Source: Cyclobacteriaceae bacterium (GTDB lineage Bacteria > Bacteroidota > Bacteroidia > Cytophagales > Cyclobacteriaceae). From it: a DNA stretch of 64,000 nt. The notes under the pieces are model-generated. The model was not told the DNA's origin, ran no database searches, and was given only the letters and a program-made list of their open reading frames with translations. The stretch lies in contig JAEUUG010000018.1 of assembly GCA_016787565.1 (NCBI GenBank), positions 186,001 through 250,000 on the forward strand. The letters are read 5' to 3'. Numbering within the stretch: position 1 is the stretch's first letter; every line of letters starts with the position of its first letter. This document shows, piece by piece, positions 37,912-47,817 of the stretch. A program made the translations under genes and the position numbers.

Positions 37912-38826
37912 GTGGAAGCATTAACCGCCCTCAATGTGACCAAGCGCTACACCAATCATTTGGCGCTTGATCAGATCAGTTTACAAATACCGGAAAAAAC
38001 AATTTTTGGTTTATTGGGGCCAAATGGTGCCGGTAAAACAACACTCATACGCATCATCAATCAAATCATCAATGCCGATAGCGGAGAAATCAGAATCTTT
38101 GGTGAACAATTACAGGAAAAACACATCGGCACAATCGGATATCTTCCGGAAGAAAGAGGACTTTACAAGAAATTAAAAGTTGGCGAACAGCTGATTTACT
38201 TTGCTCAACTCAAGGGCCTCTCCCGAAAAGATGCCGTTGAAAAGAGTAAAGCCTGGATGAGAAAATTTGAAATCACCGATTGGTGGAATAAGAAGGTTGA
38301 AGACCTCAGTAAAGGCATGGCGCAAAAAGTACAGTTCATCAGCACCGTGATGCACGAGCCTAAACTGATCATTCTGGATGAGCCTTTCTCCGGATTTGAC
38401 CCGGTCAATGCGCAACTCATCACGGAAGAAATTCTGGAGCTGAAGGAAAAAGGTTGTACCATTATTTTTTCTACGCACCGCATGGAAACCGTAGAAGATC
38501 TCTGCGATCACATCGTGATGATTAATAAATCAAAAAAAGTTTTAGAAGGCTCCAAGAAACAAGTGAAGGATGCCTATAAAACAAATACGTTTTCAGTTGA
38601 GCATAAGGGCAGTTTTACCCTTACTGCAGATCGATATGAACTTCTGCAGCAAAAGCCCCTGGACGATTCCTTCTTTCAGTCAACCATTCAAATTAAAGGT
38701 ACCCAAACACCCAATCAATTAATCCGGGACTTGACGGAACTTACGGAAGTGCACAGTTTTGTAGAAAAGATTCCAACCATGAGTGAAATTTTTATTGCTA
38801 CAGTGAAAGGAGGTTCAGATGAATAA
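37912..38826 (+). CDS. ABC transporter ATP-binding protein (ABC-2 exporter type)
   Basis: ATPase subunit of an exporter, 304 residues, starting at GTG 37912 (MEALTALNVTKRY). Walker A is GLLGPNGAGKTTLIRI (about 33-48), the signature motif is the variant LSKGMAQKVQFI, Walker B is LIILDEPFSGFDP, and the switch His is in FSTHRMETVEDL. A C-terminal extension (about 215-304) is typical of NatA/drug or sodium exporter ATPases. It overlaps the permease gene by 8 bases, so the two form one transporter. The substrate cannot be read. A palindrome just upstream suggests regulated expression. Confidence 0.92.
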   Translation: MEALTALNVTKRYTNHLALDQISLQIPEKTIFGLLGPNGAGKTTLIRIINQIINADSGEIRIFGEQLQEKHIGTIGYLPEERGLYKKLKVGEQLIYFAQLKGLSRKDAVEKSKAWMRKFEITDWWNKKVEDLSKGMAQKVQFISTVMHEPKLIILDEPFSGFDPVNAQLITEEILELKEKGCTIIFSTHRMETVEDLCDHIVMINKSKKVLEGSKKQVKDAYKTNTFSVEHKGSFTLTADRYELLQQKPLDDSFFQSTIQIKGTQTPNQLIRDLTELTEVHSFVEKIPTMSEIFIATVKGGSDE

Positions 38827-40117
38827 GATCTGGTTAATTATCCAACGTGAAGTATTGAACCGCGTACAGAAAAAATCTTTTATAATTGCCACCATTTTAT
38901 TGCCACTGATTTTTCCGGCCATCATGGCCATACTGGTATACGTAGCCATTGAGCAGAAGAAGAGTGCTACTAAAAATGTAATTCAGTATGTAGATGAAAG
39001 TGGCTATTTTGTACCTGACACTTCGAAGTTCATTTTCAAAAAATTTGATGGCAGTATTGAGGATGCTAAAAAAGACTTTCAACAAAATAAAAGTTATGGG
39101 TTACTCTATGTACCCACCTTTGAACTATTCGCTCCAAAAGGTCTGTCACTGTATACAAAAGTAAATCCAAGCCCCACAGAGGTAGGCGATTTGGAAGGCA
39201 TGCTGGAAGGCCGCATTAAAGAATTAAAAATGCAGAAATTCAATATCGACAAAAAGATATTGGATAGTTTGAAAACAGATATCTCCATTCAGAATGTAAA
39301 CCTCTCCGAAAGTGGTGCTGAGAAAAAATCCGACTCGAATGTGCTTTTTGGGGTAGGTATGGCCGGTGGCATCATGATGTACATGTTCATTTTTATTTAT
39401 GGTGCACAGATCATGCAGGGTATCATTGAAGAGAAAACGAGCAAGGTGGTAGAAGTGATTGTCTCCTCTGTAAAACCCTTCCAGTTGATGATGGGCAAAA
39501 TCATCGGACTTGCTTCCGTTGGACTTTTACAATTTTTAATCTGGATCATCCTGATCACTACTGTCTCAACATTGGTATTAGGTCTTTTTGGTCTGGAGAT
39601 GCCCCAGCAGCAAATGGCAGAACAAATGACCCAGAATACAGAATTTCAGCAGCCGGGAGCCGTAGAATTTCTGAATGTAATGAGCCAGATTCCATTTGGC
39701 TACATTATCTCCGTATTCTTATTCTTCTTTTTAGGTGGATATCTATTGTACGGTGCATTGTTTGCAGCCGTAGGATCAGCTGTTGATAGTCCAGCTGAGG
39801 CACAACAATTTATGTTTCCGATTACTATCCCGTTATTGATTTCTTACTTTGGACTTTTCACCTTCACGTTGCAAGATCCACACGGCACGGTGAGTGTCTG
39901 GTTATCCATCATTCCATTTACATCCCCAATTGCCATGATGGGGCGAATTGGTTTTGGCGTACCGGATTGGCAACTGGCTTTGTCTATGGTTTCGTTGGTG
40001 GCTGGTTTTATTTTAACCACCTGGGCAGCCGGAAGGATATACCGCGTGGGCATTTTGATGCACGGTACAAAAATTAATTACAGGGTATTGGCAAAATGGT
40101 TTATGCTGAAAGGCTAA
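38819..40117 (+). CDS. ABC-2 type transporter permease (NatB-like)
   Basis: Membrane partner of the preceding ATPase, 432 residues. One N-terminal helix (about 20-42, IIATILLPLIFPAIMAILVY) is followed by a large extracytoplasmic domain (about 50-170), then five or so helices; this is the NatB/ABC-2 layout. The sequence IMQGIIEEKTSKVVEVIVSS, leading into the second helix block, is the family hallmark. NatAB-type systems export sodium, peptides or antibiotics; the actual substrate is open. It ends at a compact terminator. Confidence 0.88.
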   Translation: MNKIWLIIQREVLNRVQKKSFIIATILLPLIFPAIMAILVYVAIEQKKSATKNVIQYVDESGYFVPDTSKFIFKKFDGSIEDAKKDFQQNKSYGLLYVPTFELFAPKGLSLYTKVNPSPTEVGDLEGMLEGRIKELKMQKFNIDKKILDSLKTDISIQNVNLSESGAEKKSDSNVLFGVGMAGGIMMYMFIFIYGAQIMQGIIEEKTSKVVEVIVSSVKPFQLMMGKIIGLASVGLLQFLIWIILITTVSTLVLGLFGLEMPQQQMAEQMTQNTEFQQPGAVEFLNVMSQIPFGYIISVFLFFFLGGYLLYGALFAAVGSAVDSPAEAQQFMFPITIPLLISYFGLFTFTLQDPHGTVSVWLSIIPFTSPIAMMGRIGFGVPDWQLALSMVSLVAGFILTTWAAGRIYRVGILMHGTKINYRVLAKWFMLKG

Positions 40118-40138
40118 ACCATTCATAACTGAAATACC

Positions 40139-40166
40139 AGCCGGATGAAGTTCATCCGGTTTTTTT
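40139..40166 (+). terminator. Factor-independent terminator after the ABC permease
   Basis: CCGGATGA and TCATCCGG form a tight stem-loop (40141-40159) followed by seven T residues. Confidence 0.9.
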
Positions 40167-40184
40167 ATTTATTTTCAGAGGTTC

Positions 40185-41441
40185 ATGGCCATTAAAAATC
40201 CTATACCTCAAACTGACTTTTACGAGTCTAACACCAATTTAAAATGGTTTGTGCTCGCGGTTTCGGTATTGATCAGTATTGGCTCAATCTATTATACCAA
40301 TATTCTCGTTGAGCAACTTAAAGAACGCGAAAAGCAACAGGTAGAACTTTTTGCCAGGGCGCTGGAGTACACGCTTCATGATGAGTCGAACGACAATATT
40401 TTGTTCATCACCGATGAGATCATCTTTAAAAACAATTCTATTCCTACGATCTGGATAACCAAAAGTGGCGAGTATCAATACCGTAACATTGACCTGAATG
40501 AAACCTGGTCACAAACCCGAAAAAACAGAATACTGCGGCATGAAATTGAGGAGATGAAAAAACTCTACGATCCAATTAAAATGACGTACAAGGGAGAGAA
40601 TGGTGACGTGGAAGATTATGGCTTTGTCTACTACAAAAATTCTTTCCTGCTCGCTCAGCTTATCGCGTATCCTTACATTCAACTATCTGTCATTGCTATT
40701 TTCGCTTTCATAGCTTACCTGGCGTTTAACTACTCTAAAGCAGCCGAACAAAACCGCGTTTGGGTTGGACTTGCCAAGGAGACAGCCCACCAATTGGGTA
40801 CGCCACTTTCATCGCTAATGGCCTGGGTTGAAGTACTGCGTGAAGACAAAGACCTGCGCGAAAGAGGATTCGTTGAAGAGCTGGAAAAAGATATTCAAAA
40901 ATTAAGAACAGTAACAGAACGGTTCTCGAGCATTGGCTCTATTCCTACCTTGAAAAAGGAAAATGTTGTATTGCTCATCAATAATGTTGTGAACTACCTG
41001 AGGCCGAGGGTGTCGTCAAAAATCAAGATGGAGGTTTTTACCTTATCTGAAAATATATACTCGAAGGTGCATGCTCCTCTTTTCGAATGGGTGATTGAAA
41101 ACCTCTGCAAGAATGCGGTGGATGCTATGGGTAGTTCGGGCACCATTGCTATCAAAATCTTGCGGGGAAATGAAAATAAGGTCTTCATCGATATTTCAGA
41201 TACTGGAAAAGGCATTCCCCGGGCAAAAATTGATATGGTATTCCGGGCTGGTTTTACTACCAAAAAACGAGGATGGGGACTCGGACTGACCTTGGCAAAA
41301 AGGATCATTGAAGCCTATCACGATGGCAAAATCTATGTTAAGTCATCGGAAGAGAACCAGGGTACCACGTTCCGCATTGCGTTGCATGCAACAACCGGAG
41401 AAAGCCCGGTAGTGGTCTCAGCCAGTGCCCAAAATGCTTAA
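40185..41441 (+). CDS. Membrane sensor histidine kinase (orphan)
   Basis: Two-transmembrane sensor kinase of 418 residues. The first helix spans about 21-42 and the second about 158-178, enclosing a roughly 115-residue periplasmic sensor with no recognised domain. The phosphoacceptor is H202 in KETAHQLGTPLSSLMAWVE; the QLGTPLSS version of the H-box is common in Bacteroidota kinases. The ATPase domain has ENLCKNAVDAM (N box), DTGKGI and GWGLGLTLAKRI. No response regulator is adjacent; the ABC exporter lies just upstream beyond a terminator, so a functional tie is possible. The short C-terminal tail is not conserved. Confidence 0.88.
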   Translation: MAIKNPIPQTDFYESNTNLKWFVLAVSVLISIGSIYYTNILVEQLKEREKQQVELFARALEYTLHDESNDNILFITDEIIFKNNSIPTIWITKSGEYQYRNIDLNETWSQTRKNRILRHEIEEMKKLYDPIKMTYKGENGDVEDYGFVYYKNSFLLAQLIAYPYIQLSVIAIFAFIAYLAFNYSKAAEQNRVWVGLAKETAHQLGTPLSSLMAWVEVLREDKDLRERGFVEELEKDIQKLRTVTERFSSIGSIPTLKKENVVLLINNVVNYLRPRVSSKIKMEVFTLSENIYSKVHAPLFEWVIENLCKNAVDAMGSSGTIAIKILRGNENKVFIDISDTGKGIPRAKIDMVFRAGFTTKKRGWGLGLTLAKRIIEAYHDGKIYVKSSEENQGTTFRIALHATTGESPVVVSASAQNA

Positions 41442-41482
41442 CAATTGACCCTGGAAGGGAAGGAATAATTCGCACTTCATAC

Positions 41483-41513
41483 TTTGTACTTCATTCGTAA
41501 ACGGCTACTTTTG
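41483..41513 (+). promoter_or_regulatory. Canonical Bacteroidota promoter for atpD-atpC
   Basis: TTTG (41483-41486) and TACTTTTG (41506-41513) are separated by exactly 19 bases, matching the -33/-7 consensus, followed by CGG. Transcription would start near 41517, about 39 bases before the atpD ATG. Confidence 0.8.
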
Positions 41514-41549
41514 CGGTCGAATTTTCAGACCCATAATTTTCAAAACTAA

Positions 41550-43064
<1,515 letters not shown>

Positions 43065-43127
43065 AAATTAATTGCTCATGAGCGATGGATAACATTGCTC
43101 AAGTTTCTAAACCCTAACGAGAAGACA

Positions 43128-43373
43128 ATGTATCTTGAAATATTAACACCCGAAAAAAAGGTATTCCAGGGCGATGTAGTCCTCGCTACTTTTCCCGGAG
43201 CCGATGGTTCATTTCAGATCATGGATAACCACGCACCGCTCATCAGCTTGCTGAAGGAGGGTATAGTGGAATACAAATCAAAAGAAGTTCACGAAACAAT
43301 CACGATTACAGGAGGAGTAGTAGAGGTGTTGGCTAATAAAGTGATTCTTCTGGCGGATGGCATTGCTGCCTAA
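43128..43373 (+). CDS. atpC: F1F0 ATP synthase subunit epsilon (short form)
   Basis: Rotor-stalk subunit of ATP synthase. The start at ATG 43128 (MYLEILTPEKKVFQGD) gives 81 residues; the in-frame extension from 43095 lacks family similarity. Only the N-terminal beta-sandwich is present (TFPGADGSFQIMDNHAPLIS, ITGGVVEVLANKVILLAD). The usual C-terminal helical hairpin, which inhibits ATP hydrolysis in many bacteria, is missing. This short form is usual in the phylum to my knowledge, not a truncation: the stop is followed at once by a terminator. It pairs with atpD in a two-gene operon. Confidence 0.93.
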   Translation: MYLEILTPEKKVFQGDVVLATFPGADGSFQIMDNHAPLISLLKEGIVEYKSKEVHETITITGGVVEVLANKVILLADGIAA

Positions 43374-43394
43374 CCAAATACCATTAACTTTCAT

Positions 43395-43427
43395 AAAAAA
43401 GCCCAGCGTCAAACTGGGCTTTTTTTA
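43395..43427. terminator. Bidirectional terminator after atpC
   Basis: AAAAAAGCCCAG pairs with CTGGGCTTTTTT over a seven-base loop, with A and T tracts on both sides. It separates the convergent atpDC operon and the minus-strand lipoprotein gene. Confidence 0.93.
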
Positions 43428-43441
43428 TGCTGGATGCTTCA

Positions 43442-43972
43442 TTACTGACGCGATATCCACTTGATAAAAAAGACGACACCAATAACAATCGCAATAACAC
43501 CCAAAATCCAGAATACAGAGTTTACTCCACCGAATAGGTTCAGCGTTACCCCAACAGCGCCAAAAATAATGGCCAATTTTAAATCATGATCCATGGCTTT
43601 AGTAGCTGCTGCAGCTGCAACATGATCGCCCGACTTCAATGCTTTTGAATAGTTCTTCATGTCCTCCTTCAACTCCTTTCGGAATTCCTTGCGTTCAGTT
43701 TTTGACATTCCCTTATATGTCTTGCTAGCTGCCTCGCGGGTGGAAACCGGATTTTCAGCAATAACCATCAACTTTTCATCGGCACTGGCCACCATTGTTT
43801 CCTGGTCAACTGCAAAGACGTTCTCATGTTGACCGGGTAGTGCAGTAAGGGATTCACCCTTGTTTTTCTTACCGCTGTTGTAATCATAGTGATCAAAATG
43901 ATAGGCATATTTTGGTGCGGAGCAGGACGCCATCATCGCGACAGCAATAACAAGCATTGAAAATTTCTTCAT
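43442..43972 (-). CDS. Predicted lipoprotein with two C-terminal hydrophobic segments
   Basis: No recognised function. It has 176 residues with a lipoprotein signal peptide (LVIAVAMMASC, Cys17). A charged middle (KGMSKTERKEFRKELKEDMK) is followed by two hydrophobic segments (LAIIFGAVGVTLNLFGG and WILGVIAIVIGVVFFIKW) ending in a basic tail. Proteins with this combination are common in Bacteroidota next to unrelated genes. It is the last gene of a four-gene minus-strand operon with gaps of only 9-11 bases. Confidence 0.7.
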   Translation of the reverse strand: MKKFSMLVIAVAMMASCSAPKYAYHFDHYDYNSGKKNKGESLTALPGQHENVFAVDQETMVASADEKLMVIAENPVSTREAASKTYKGMSKTERKEFRKELKEDMKNYSKALKSGDHVAAAAATKAMDHDLKLAIIFGAVGVTLNLFGGVNSVFWILGVIAIVIGVVFFIKWISRQ

Positions 43973-43983
43973 GATTAAAGTAT

Positions 43984-44301
43984 TTAGGGTTTCCGTTTCT
44001 TAAACTTAAGCAATCTCTGGAAGAATCGCTTTTCAAAATTCCAAAAAAAATCAAACTGGCCGAACAAAAAACCATATGCCAGCAACAGCAGGTTATAGAG
44101 CGGTAAAATCAGAATATAATATAAAACAGATGCCGTGAGGGTATCGCCCTGGGCCCCTACTAAAAAGTGAAGAAAAGGTCTTTTGATGAAAAATACGGTG
44201 AAGCCTGTACAAGCAAATACCAGCAAGACAATAAGCACTTGCCGGAGGCTATCCAGTTTCCAGCGCAACCTTAATTTTTCTAACCATGAAGTGTTGGTCA
44301 T
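43984..44301 (-). CDS. Small membrane protein, DUF6787-like
   Basis: A 105-residue membrane protein with a basic amphipathic start (WLEKLRLRWKLDSLRQVLIV), two hydrophobic segments and a basic aromatic tail ending KFKKRKP. The opening resembles the small family I recall as DUF6787, where a KxRW motif precedes the first helix. Function unknown. It lies between the lipoprotein gene (11-base gap) and the pseudouridine synthase (9-base gap) in one operon, so it is very likely expressed. Confidence 0.65.
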   Translation of the reverse strand: MTNTSWLEKLRLRWKLDSLRQVLIVLLVFACTGFTVFFIKRPFLHFLVGAQGDTLTASVLYYILILPLYNLLLLAYGFLFGQFDFFWNFEKRFFQRLLKFKKRKP

Positions 44302-44310
44302 GATTTCACT

Positions 44311-45006
44311 TTAAGAACTGAATTTCAAGAAATATTTCCATAATCCACTTGGTGGTAACGGTGCCGTGAACACTACAGCGTCTTTCTTTACAGGATGAAT
44401 AAAGTGTAATTGCCTGGCGTGAAGACAAATGCTCCCGTCTTCATTGGCGTGGTCATCACCATATTTTAAATCTCCTTTTATGGGGCAACCCATGCTTGCC
44501 AACTGAACACGAATTTGATGCGATCGGCCTGTAACCGGTCTAACCTCCAACAACCAGCATCCTACTGCATTTCCAATTACCTGATACGACAATTCCGAAC
44601 GCTGCGCTCCATCAGTCTCTCTGGTGAAAGCAGTTGTTTTGTTTTTCTTTTCATCCTTTAACAGCCAGTGTATCAACGTACCCTCACGTTGCTGTGGTTC
44701 CTTTTTCACAATAGCCCAATAAATCTTTGTTGTTTGCTTCTCCCGAAACAGTGCATTCATACGTTCCAGTCCTTTGGATGTTCGCGCCAGCACAACGATG
44801 CCACTGACCGGTCTGTCCAGCCGATGAACAACACCCATGAAAACAGCTCCGGGCTTGTGATGTTTTTCCTTAATGTAACTTTTGCATAACTCCACAAGCG
44901 GTGTATCCCCTGTCGCATCACCCTGCACCAAAACACCTGACGATTTATTCACCACGAGCAGATGGTTGTCTTCAAAGATTACTTCAAAAGGTTTCTGCCC
45001 GCTCAT
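44311..45006 (-). CDS. RluA-family pseudouridine synthase
   Basis: Converts uridine to pseudouridine in rRNA or tRNA. The 231 residues form only the catalytic domain: the N-terminal S4 RNA-binding domain of RluC/RluD is absent. The catalytic Asp is D64 in GVVHRLDRPVSGIVVLAR, and the RPVTGRSHQIRVQLASMGCP and FIHPV segments are the other family motifs. The target base cannot be told from the sequence; RluA or TruC-like single-domain enzymes are the best comparison. It follows prfC by 9 bases, so both translation-related genes are cotranscribed. Confidence 0.9.
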   Translation of the reverse strand: MSGQKPFEVIFEDNHLLVVNKSSGVLVQGDATGDTPLVELCKSYIKEKHHKPGAVFMGVVHRLDRPVSGIVVLARTSKGLERMNALFREKQTTKIYWAIVKKEPQQREGTLIHWLLKDEKKNKTTAFTRETDGAQRSELSYQVIGNAVGCWLLEVRPVTGRSHQIRVQLASMGCPIKGDLKYGDDHANEDGSICLHARQLHFIHPVKKDAVVFTAPLPPSGLWKYFLKFSS

Positions 45007-45015
45007 CGCGAAGTG

Positions 45016-46599
45016 TTAATCCTTAAATTCAGATGTAAAATGAAAATTGATGTCGGGAAAATTATCCTGCACCATTTGAAGCCATGCTCTTGACTCGGCC
45101 ATAAAAACAAGCTTATCATCTTTATCCAGCGCGATATGGCGTTGCTTCGAATCAATAAACTCGTTCAGCTTTTTTTGATCCTTGCTGCTGATCCAACAGG
45201 CTTTATAAATATTTTGCGGAACAAACTGCACCGAGGCGCTGTATTCATTCTTCAACCGGAACTGAATTACCTCAAACTGCAATGCGCCCACTACACCAAC
45301 TACCTTTCGCTTACCCAACTGATAGGTGAACAACTGCGCTACGCCTTCTTCCATTAATTGCAAGAGGCCTTTCTCCAATTGCTTGGTCTTCATGGCATCC
45401 ATGTTTACCACCTCTTTAAAAATTTCGGGAGAGAAGCTGGGTATGCCTGTGTAGATAAACTTTTCTCCATCGGTAAGCGTGTCACCGATTTTCAAATTTC
45501 CGGTATCATAGATACCCACAATATCACCCGGCCAGGCTTCATCCACCGTCTCGCGGTCTTGCGCCATGAAGGCAGTAGCGTTGGAAAAGCGAATGCTTTT
45601 TTCATTACGAACGTGGTAGTAGTTGCTGCCTCGTTCAAACTTGCCGGAACAAATGCGAACGAAAGCGATTCTATTCCGGTGTTTGGGATCCATGTTGGCA
45701 TGAATCTTAAATACAAAACCGGAAAATTTGCTGTTGTTGGGCTCAATGATGCTGGCTGTTGTTTCGCGAGGAATGGGAGGTGGAGCAATCCGAATAAACG
45801 TATCGAGTAATTCTTTTACTCCAAAATTGTTGACCGCACTTCCAAAAAAAACAGGAGCAACTTTTCCATCTAAATAATCCTGTACATTAAACTGTGGGTA
45901 AACACCCTCCAGTAATTCGACATCAGCACGAAGTTGCTTTGCATTTGTCTCGCCCACGCGGCTATCAATAACCGGATCGTTGAGGTCGGCTATTTCAATA
46001 CCTTCCTCCACGGTGGTTTTACTGGGTGTGAAAAGCTTTAAACTTTTTTCATACAGGCTATAAACACCTTTGAAGGTTTTACCCATGCTGATGGGCCAGC
46101 TTAACGGATGTACTTTGATGCGAAGCTTGGCTTCAATCTCGTCAAGGAGATCGAAAGGATCTTGGCCTTCGCGATCGAGTTTGTTGATGAAACAAATCAC
46201 TGGTGTATTGCGCATCCGGCAAACCTCCATAAGTTTTTCTGTTTGCATCTCCACACCTTTCACACAGTCTACCACCATGATAACACTATCCACAGCCGTG
46301 AGTGTGCGATAGGTATCTTCGGCAAAATCCTGGTGACCGGGCGTGTCCAGTAAATTGATCTTGATGTCCTTATAATTAAAACCCATCACGGAAGTGGCTA
46401 CGGAAATTCCCCGTTGCTTTTCAATCTCCATCCAGTCCGATCGGGCATGGTCCTTTATCTTGCTGGACTTCACAGCACCGGCTTTTTGAATCGCTCCTCC
46501 AAAAAGCAGAAGCTTTTCCGTAAGCGTAGTTTTGCCTGCATCCGGGTGACTGATAATGCCAAATGTTCTGCGTTTTGCTATCTCCTCGTCTAACGTCAT
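45016..46599 (-). CDS. prfC: Peptide chain release factor 3
   Basis: GTPase that removes release factors 1 and 2 from the ribosome after termination. The ATG at 46599 ([20 protein letters not shown]) gives 527 residues, the typical length; a TTG at 46608 is less likely. The GTP motifs are [13 protein letters not shown] (G1), [14 protein letters not shown] (G3) and [16 protein letters not shown] (G4). The remaining domains are complete, with [17 protein letters not shown] near the end, diagnostic for RF3 as opposed to EF-G. It is the first gene of the four-gene minus-strand operon and has a -7 box upstream. Confidence 0.96.
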   Translation of the reverse strand: MTLDEEIAKRRTFGIISHPDAGKTTLTEKLLLFGGAIQKAGAVKSSKIKDHARSDWMEIEKQRGISVATSVMGFNYKDIKINLLDTPGHQDFAEDTYRTLTAVDSVIMVVDCVKGVEMQTEKLMEVCRMRNTPVICFINKLDREGQDPFDLLDEIEAKLRIKVHPLSWPISMGKTFKGVYSLYEKSLKLFTPSKTTVEEGIEIADLNDPVIDSRVGETNAKQLRADVELLEGVYPQFNVQDYLDGKVAPVFFGSAVNNFGVKELLDTFIRIAPPPIPRETTASIIEPNNSKFSGFVFKIHANMDPKHRNRIAFVRICSGKFERGSNYYHVRNEKSIRFSNATAFMAQDRETVDEAWPGDIVGIYDTGNLKIGDTLTDGEKFIYTGIPSFSPEIFKEVVNMDAMKTKQLEKGLLQLMEEGVAQLFTYQLGKRKVVGVVGALQFEVIQFRLKNEYSASVQFVPQNIYKACWISSKDQKKLNEFIDSKQRHIALDKDDKLVFMAESRAWLQMVQDNFPDINFHFTSEFKD

Positions 46600-46619
46600 T
46601 ATATTCAATAATCAAGGGG

Positions 46620-46627
46620 CAAAAGTA
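46620..46627 (-). promoter_or_regulatory. Bacteroidota -7 promoter element for prfC
   Basis: On the minus strand 46627-46620 reads TACTTTTG, followed by CC, 20 bases before the prfC ATG; no clear -33 element. Confidence 0.5.
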
Positions 46628-46699
46628 ACAAAAGTCCGGTAGGCCGCTGATGATCTTTCCTTAAATACTATCTTGGACTGCATAACCGATCAATCTAAA

Positions 46700-47671
46700 A
46701 TGGAGTACCGCAGATTTGGAAAAACGAACTGGAATATCAGTGAAATTGGTTACGGCATGTGGGGCCTCGCAGGCTGGACAGGCACAGAACCAGGTGAAGT
46801 CGATGAGGCGCTCGAACGTTCTGTTGAACTGGGCTGTAATTTTTTTGATACCGCCTGGGGCTATGGCGCGGGTGCCAGTGAAAAAATCCTTGGAAATCTG
46901 ATCAAAAAGTATTCGTCAAAACGACTTTACTTCGCCACTAAAATTCCTCCTAAAAATTTCACGTGGCCCTCCAAACCGGAGTTTAAACTGGAAGATTGCT
47001 TTCCTGCATCGCACATCATCGAATACACCGAAAAGAGTTTGAAGAACTTAAACACTGACTGCATTGATCTGCAACAATTCCATGTGTGGGAAGATGGCTG
47101 GGCCGATCAGGATGAGTGGAAAAGAGCCATTGAAAAACTGAAACTGGAAGGAAAAATAAAACACATCGGCATAAGCGTTAACCGCTGGGAGCCCGACAAT
47201 GTGTTGAATACCCTGAGAACAGGTTTGATCGATACTGTTCAAGTGATCTACAACATTTTTGACCAGGCCCCTGAAGACAATCTCTTTCCATTATGCCGTA
47301 AACTTGATATCGGAGTAATCGCGCGCGTTCCCTTTGATGAGGGAACCTTGACAGGAGCGCTGACAAAAGAGACTGTATTTCCTAAAGATGATTGGCGCTC
47401 AACTTATTTTGTTCCTGAAAATCTTATCGCGAGTGTTGAGCATGCCGATGCCCTTCGACCACTAATTCCTTCACGGATGTCAATGGCGCAAATGGCGTTG
47501 CGTTTCATTCTGTGTAATGATGATGTTCACACCATTATACCCGGTATGCGCAAACTTAGAAACGTTGAGGCCAACATCGCCACGAGTGATGGCAAGAAAC
47601 TACCTCCTGAATTGGTTGAAGAGTTAAAAGAGCATCGCTGGAACCGAATGCCTACATCCTGGTCGCAGTAA
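46700..47671 (+). CDS. Aldo/keto reductase
   Basis: NADPH-dependent oxidoreductase of carbonyl compounds, 323 residues from the ATG at 46700 (MEYRRFGKTNWNISEIGYG); a TTG at 46673 would add nine residues. The catalytic tetrad is visible: Asp and Tyr in FFDTAWGYGAGASE, Lys in FATKIPP and His in LQQFHVWEDG. The phosphate-binding segment near the C-terminus is HTIIPGMRKLRNVEAN. The family is large and the natural substrate is unknown. It stands alone between divergent prfC and dnaK. Confidence 0.9.
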   Translation: MEYRRFGKTNWNISEIGYGMWGLAGWTGTEPGEVDEALERSVELGCNFFDTAWGYGAGASEKILGNLIKKYSSKRLYFATKIPPKNFTWPSKPEFKLEDCFPASHIIEYTEKSLKNLNTDCIDLQQFHVWEDGWADQDEWKRAIEKLKLEGKIKHIGISVNRWEPDNVLNTLRTGLIDTVQVIYNIFDQAPEDNLFPLCRKLDIGVIARVPFDEGTLTGALTKETVFPKDDWRSTYFVPENLIASVEHADALRPLIPSRMSMAQMALRFILCNDDVHTIIPGMRKLRNVEANIATSDGKKLPPELVEELKEHRWNRMPTSWSQ

Positions 47672-47729
47672 AATTTAAGAAGCCATTAAATCTTCTTGAG
47701 CCCAGCGCACACACAAATATTCTGTCATT

Positions 47730-47765
47730 GTGTCACCTTTTTGGCATAAATCTCTACTGGCATAA
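47730..47765 (+). promoter_or_regulatory. Upstream control region of dnaK: GTGTCAC, TTTGGCA and a TGGCATAA direct repeat
   Basis: GTGTCAC (47730-47736) and TTTGGCA (47740-47746) match the grpE upstream region. TGGCATAA occurs twice (47742-47749 and 47758-47765), start to start 16 bases. TTTG at 47740 lies 19 bases before TAACCCTTG, a weak -7 match. A heat-shock role is inference. Confidence 0.4.
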
Positions 47766-47817
47766 CCCTTGATAAACAGGTATTACTTGGAATTAGAAAT
47801 TAAAACCTGACAATATC

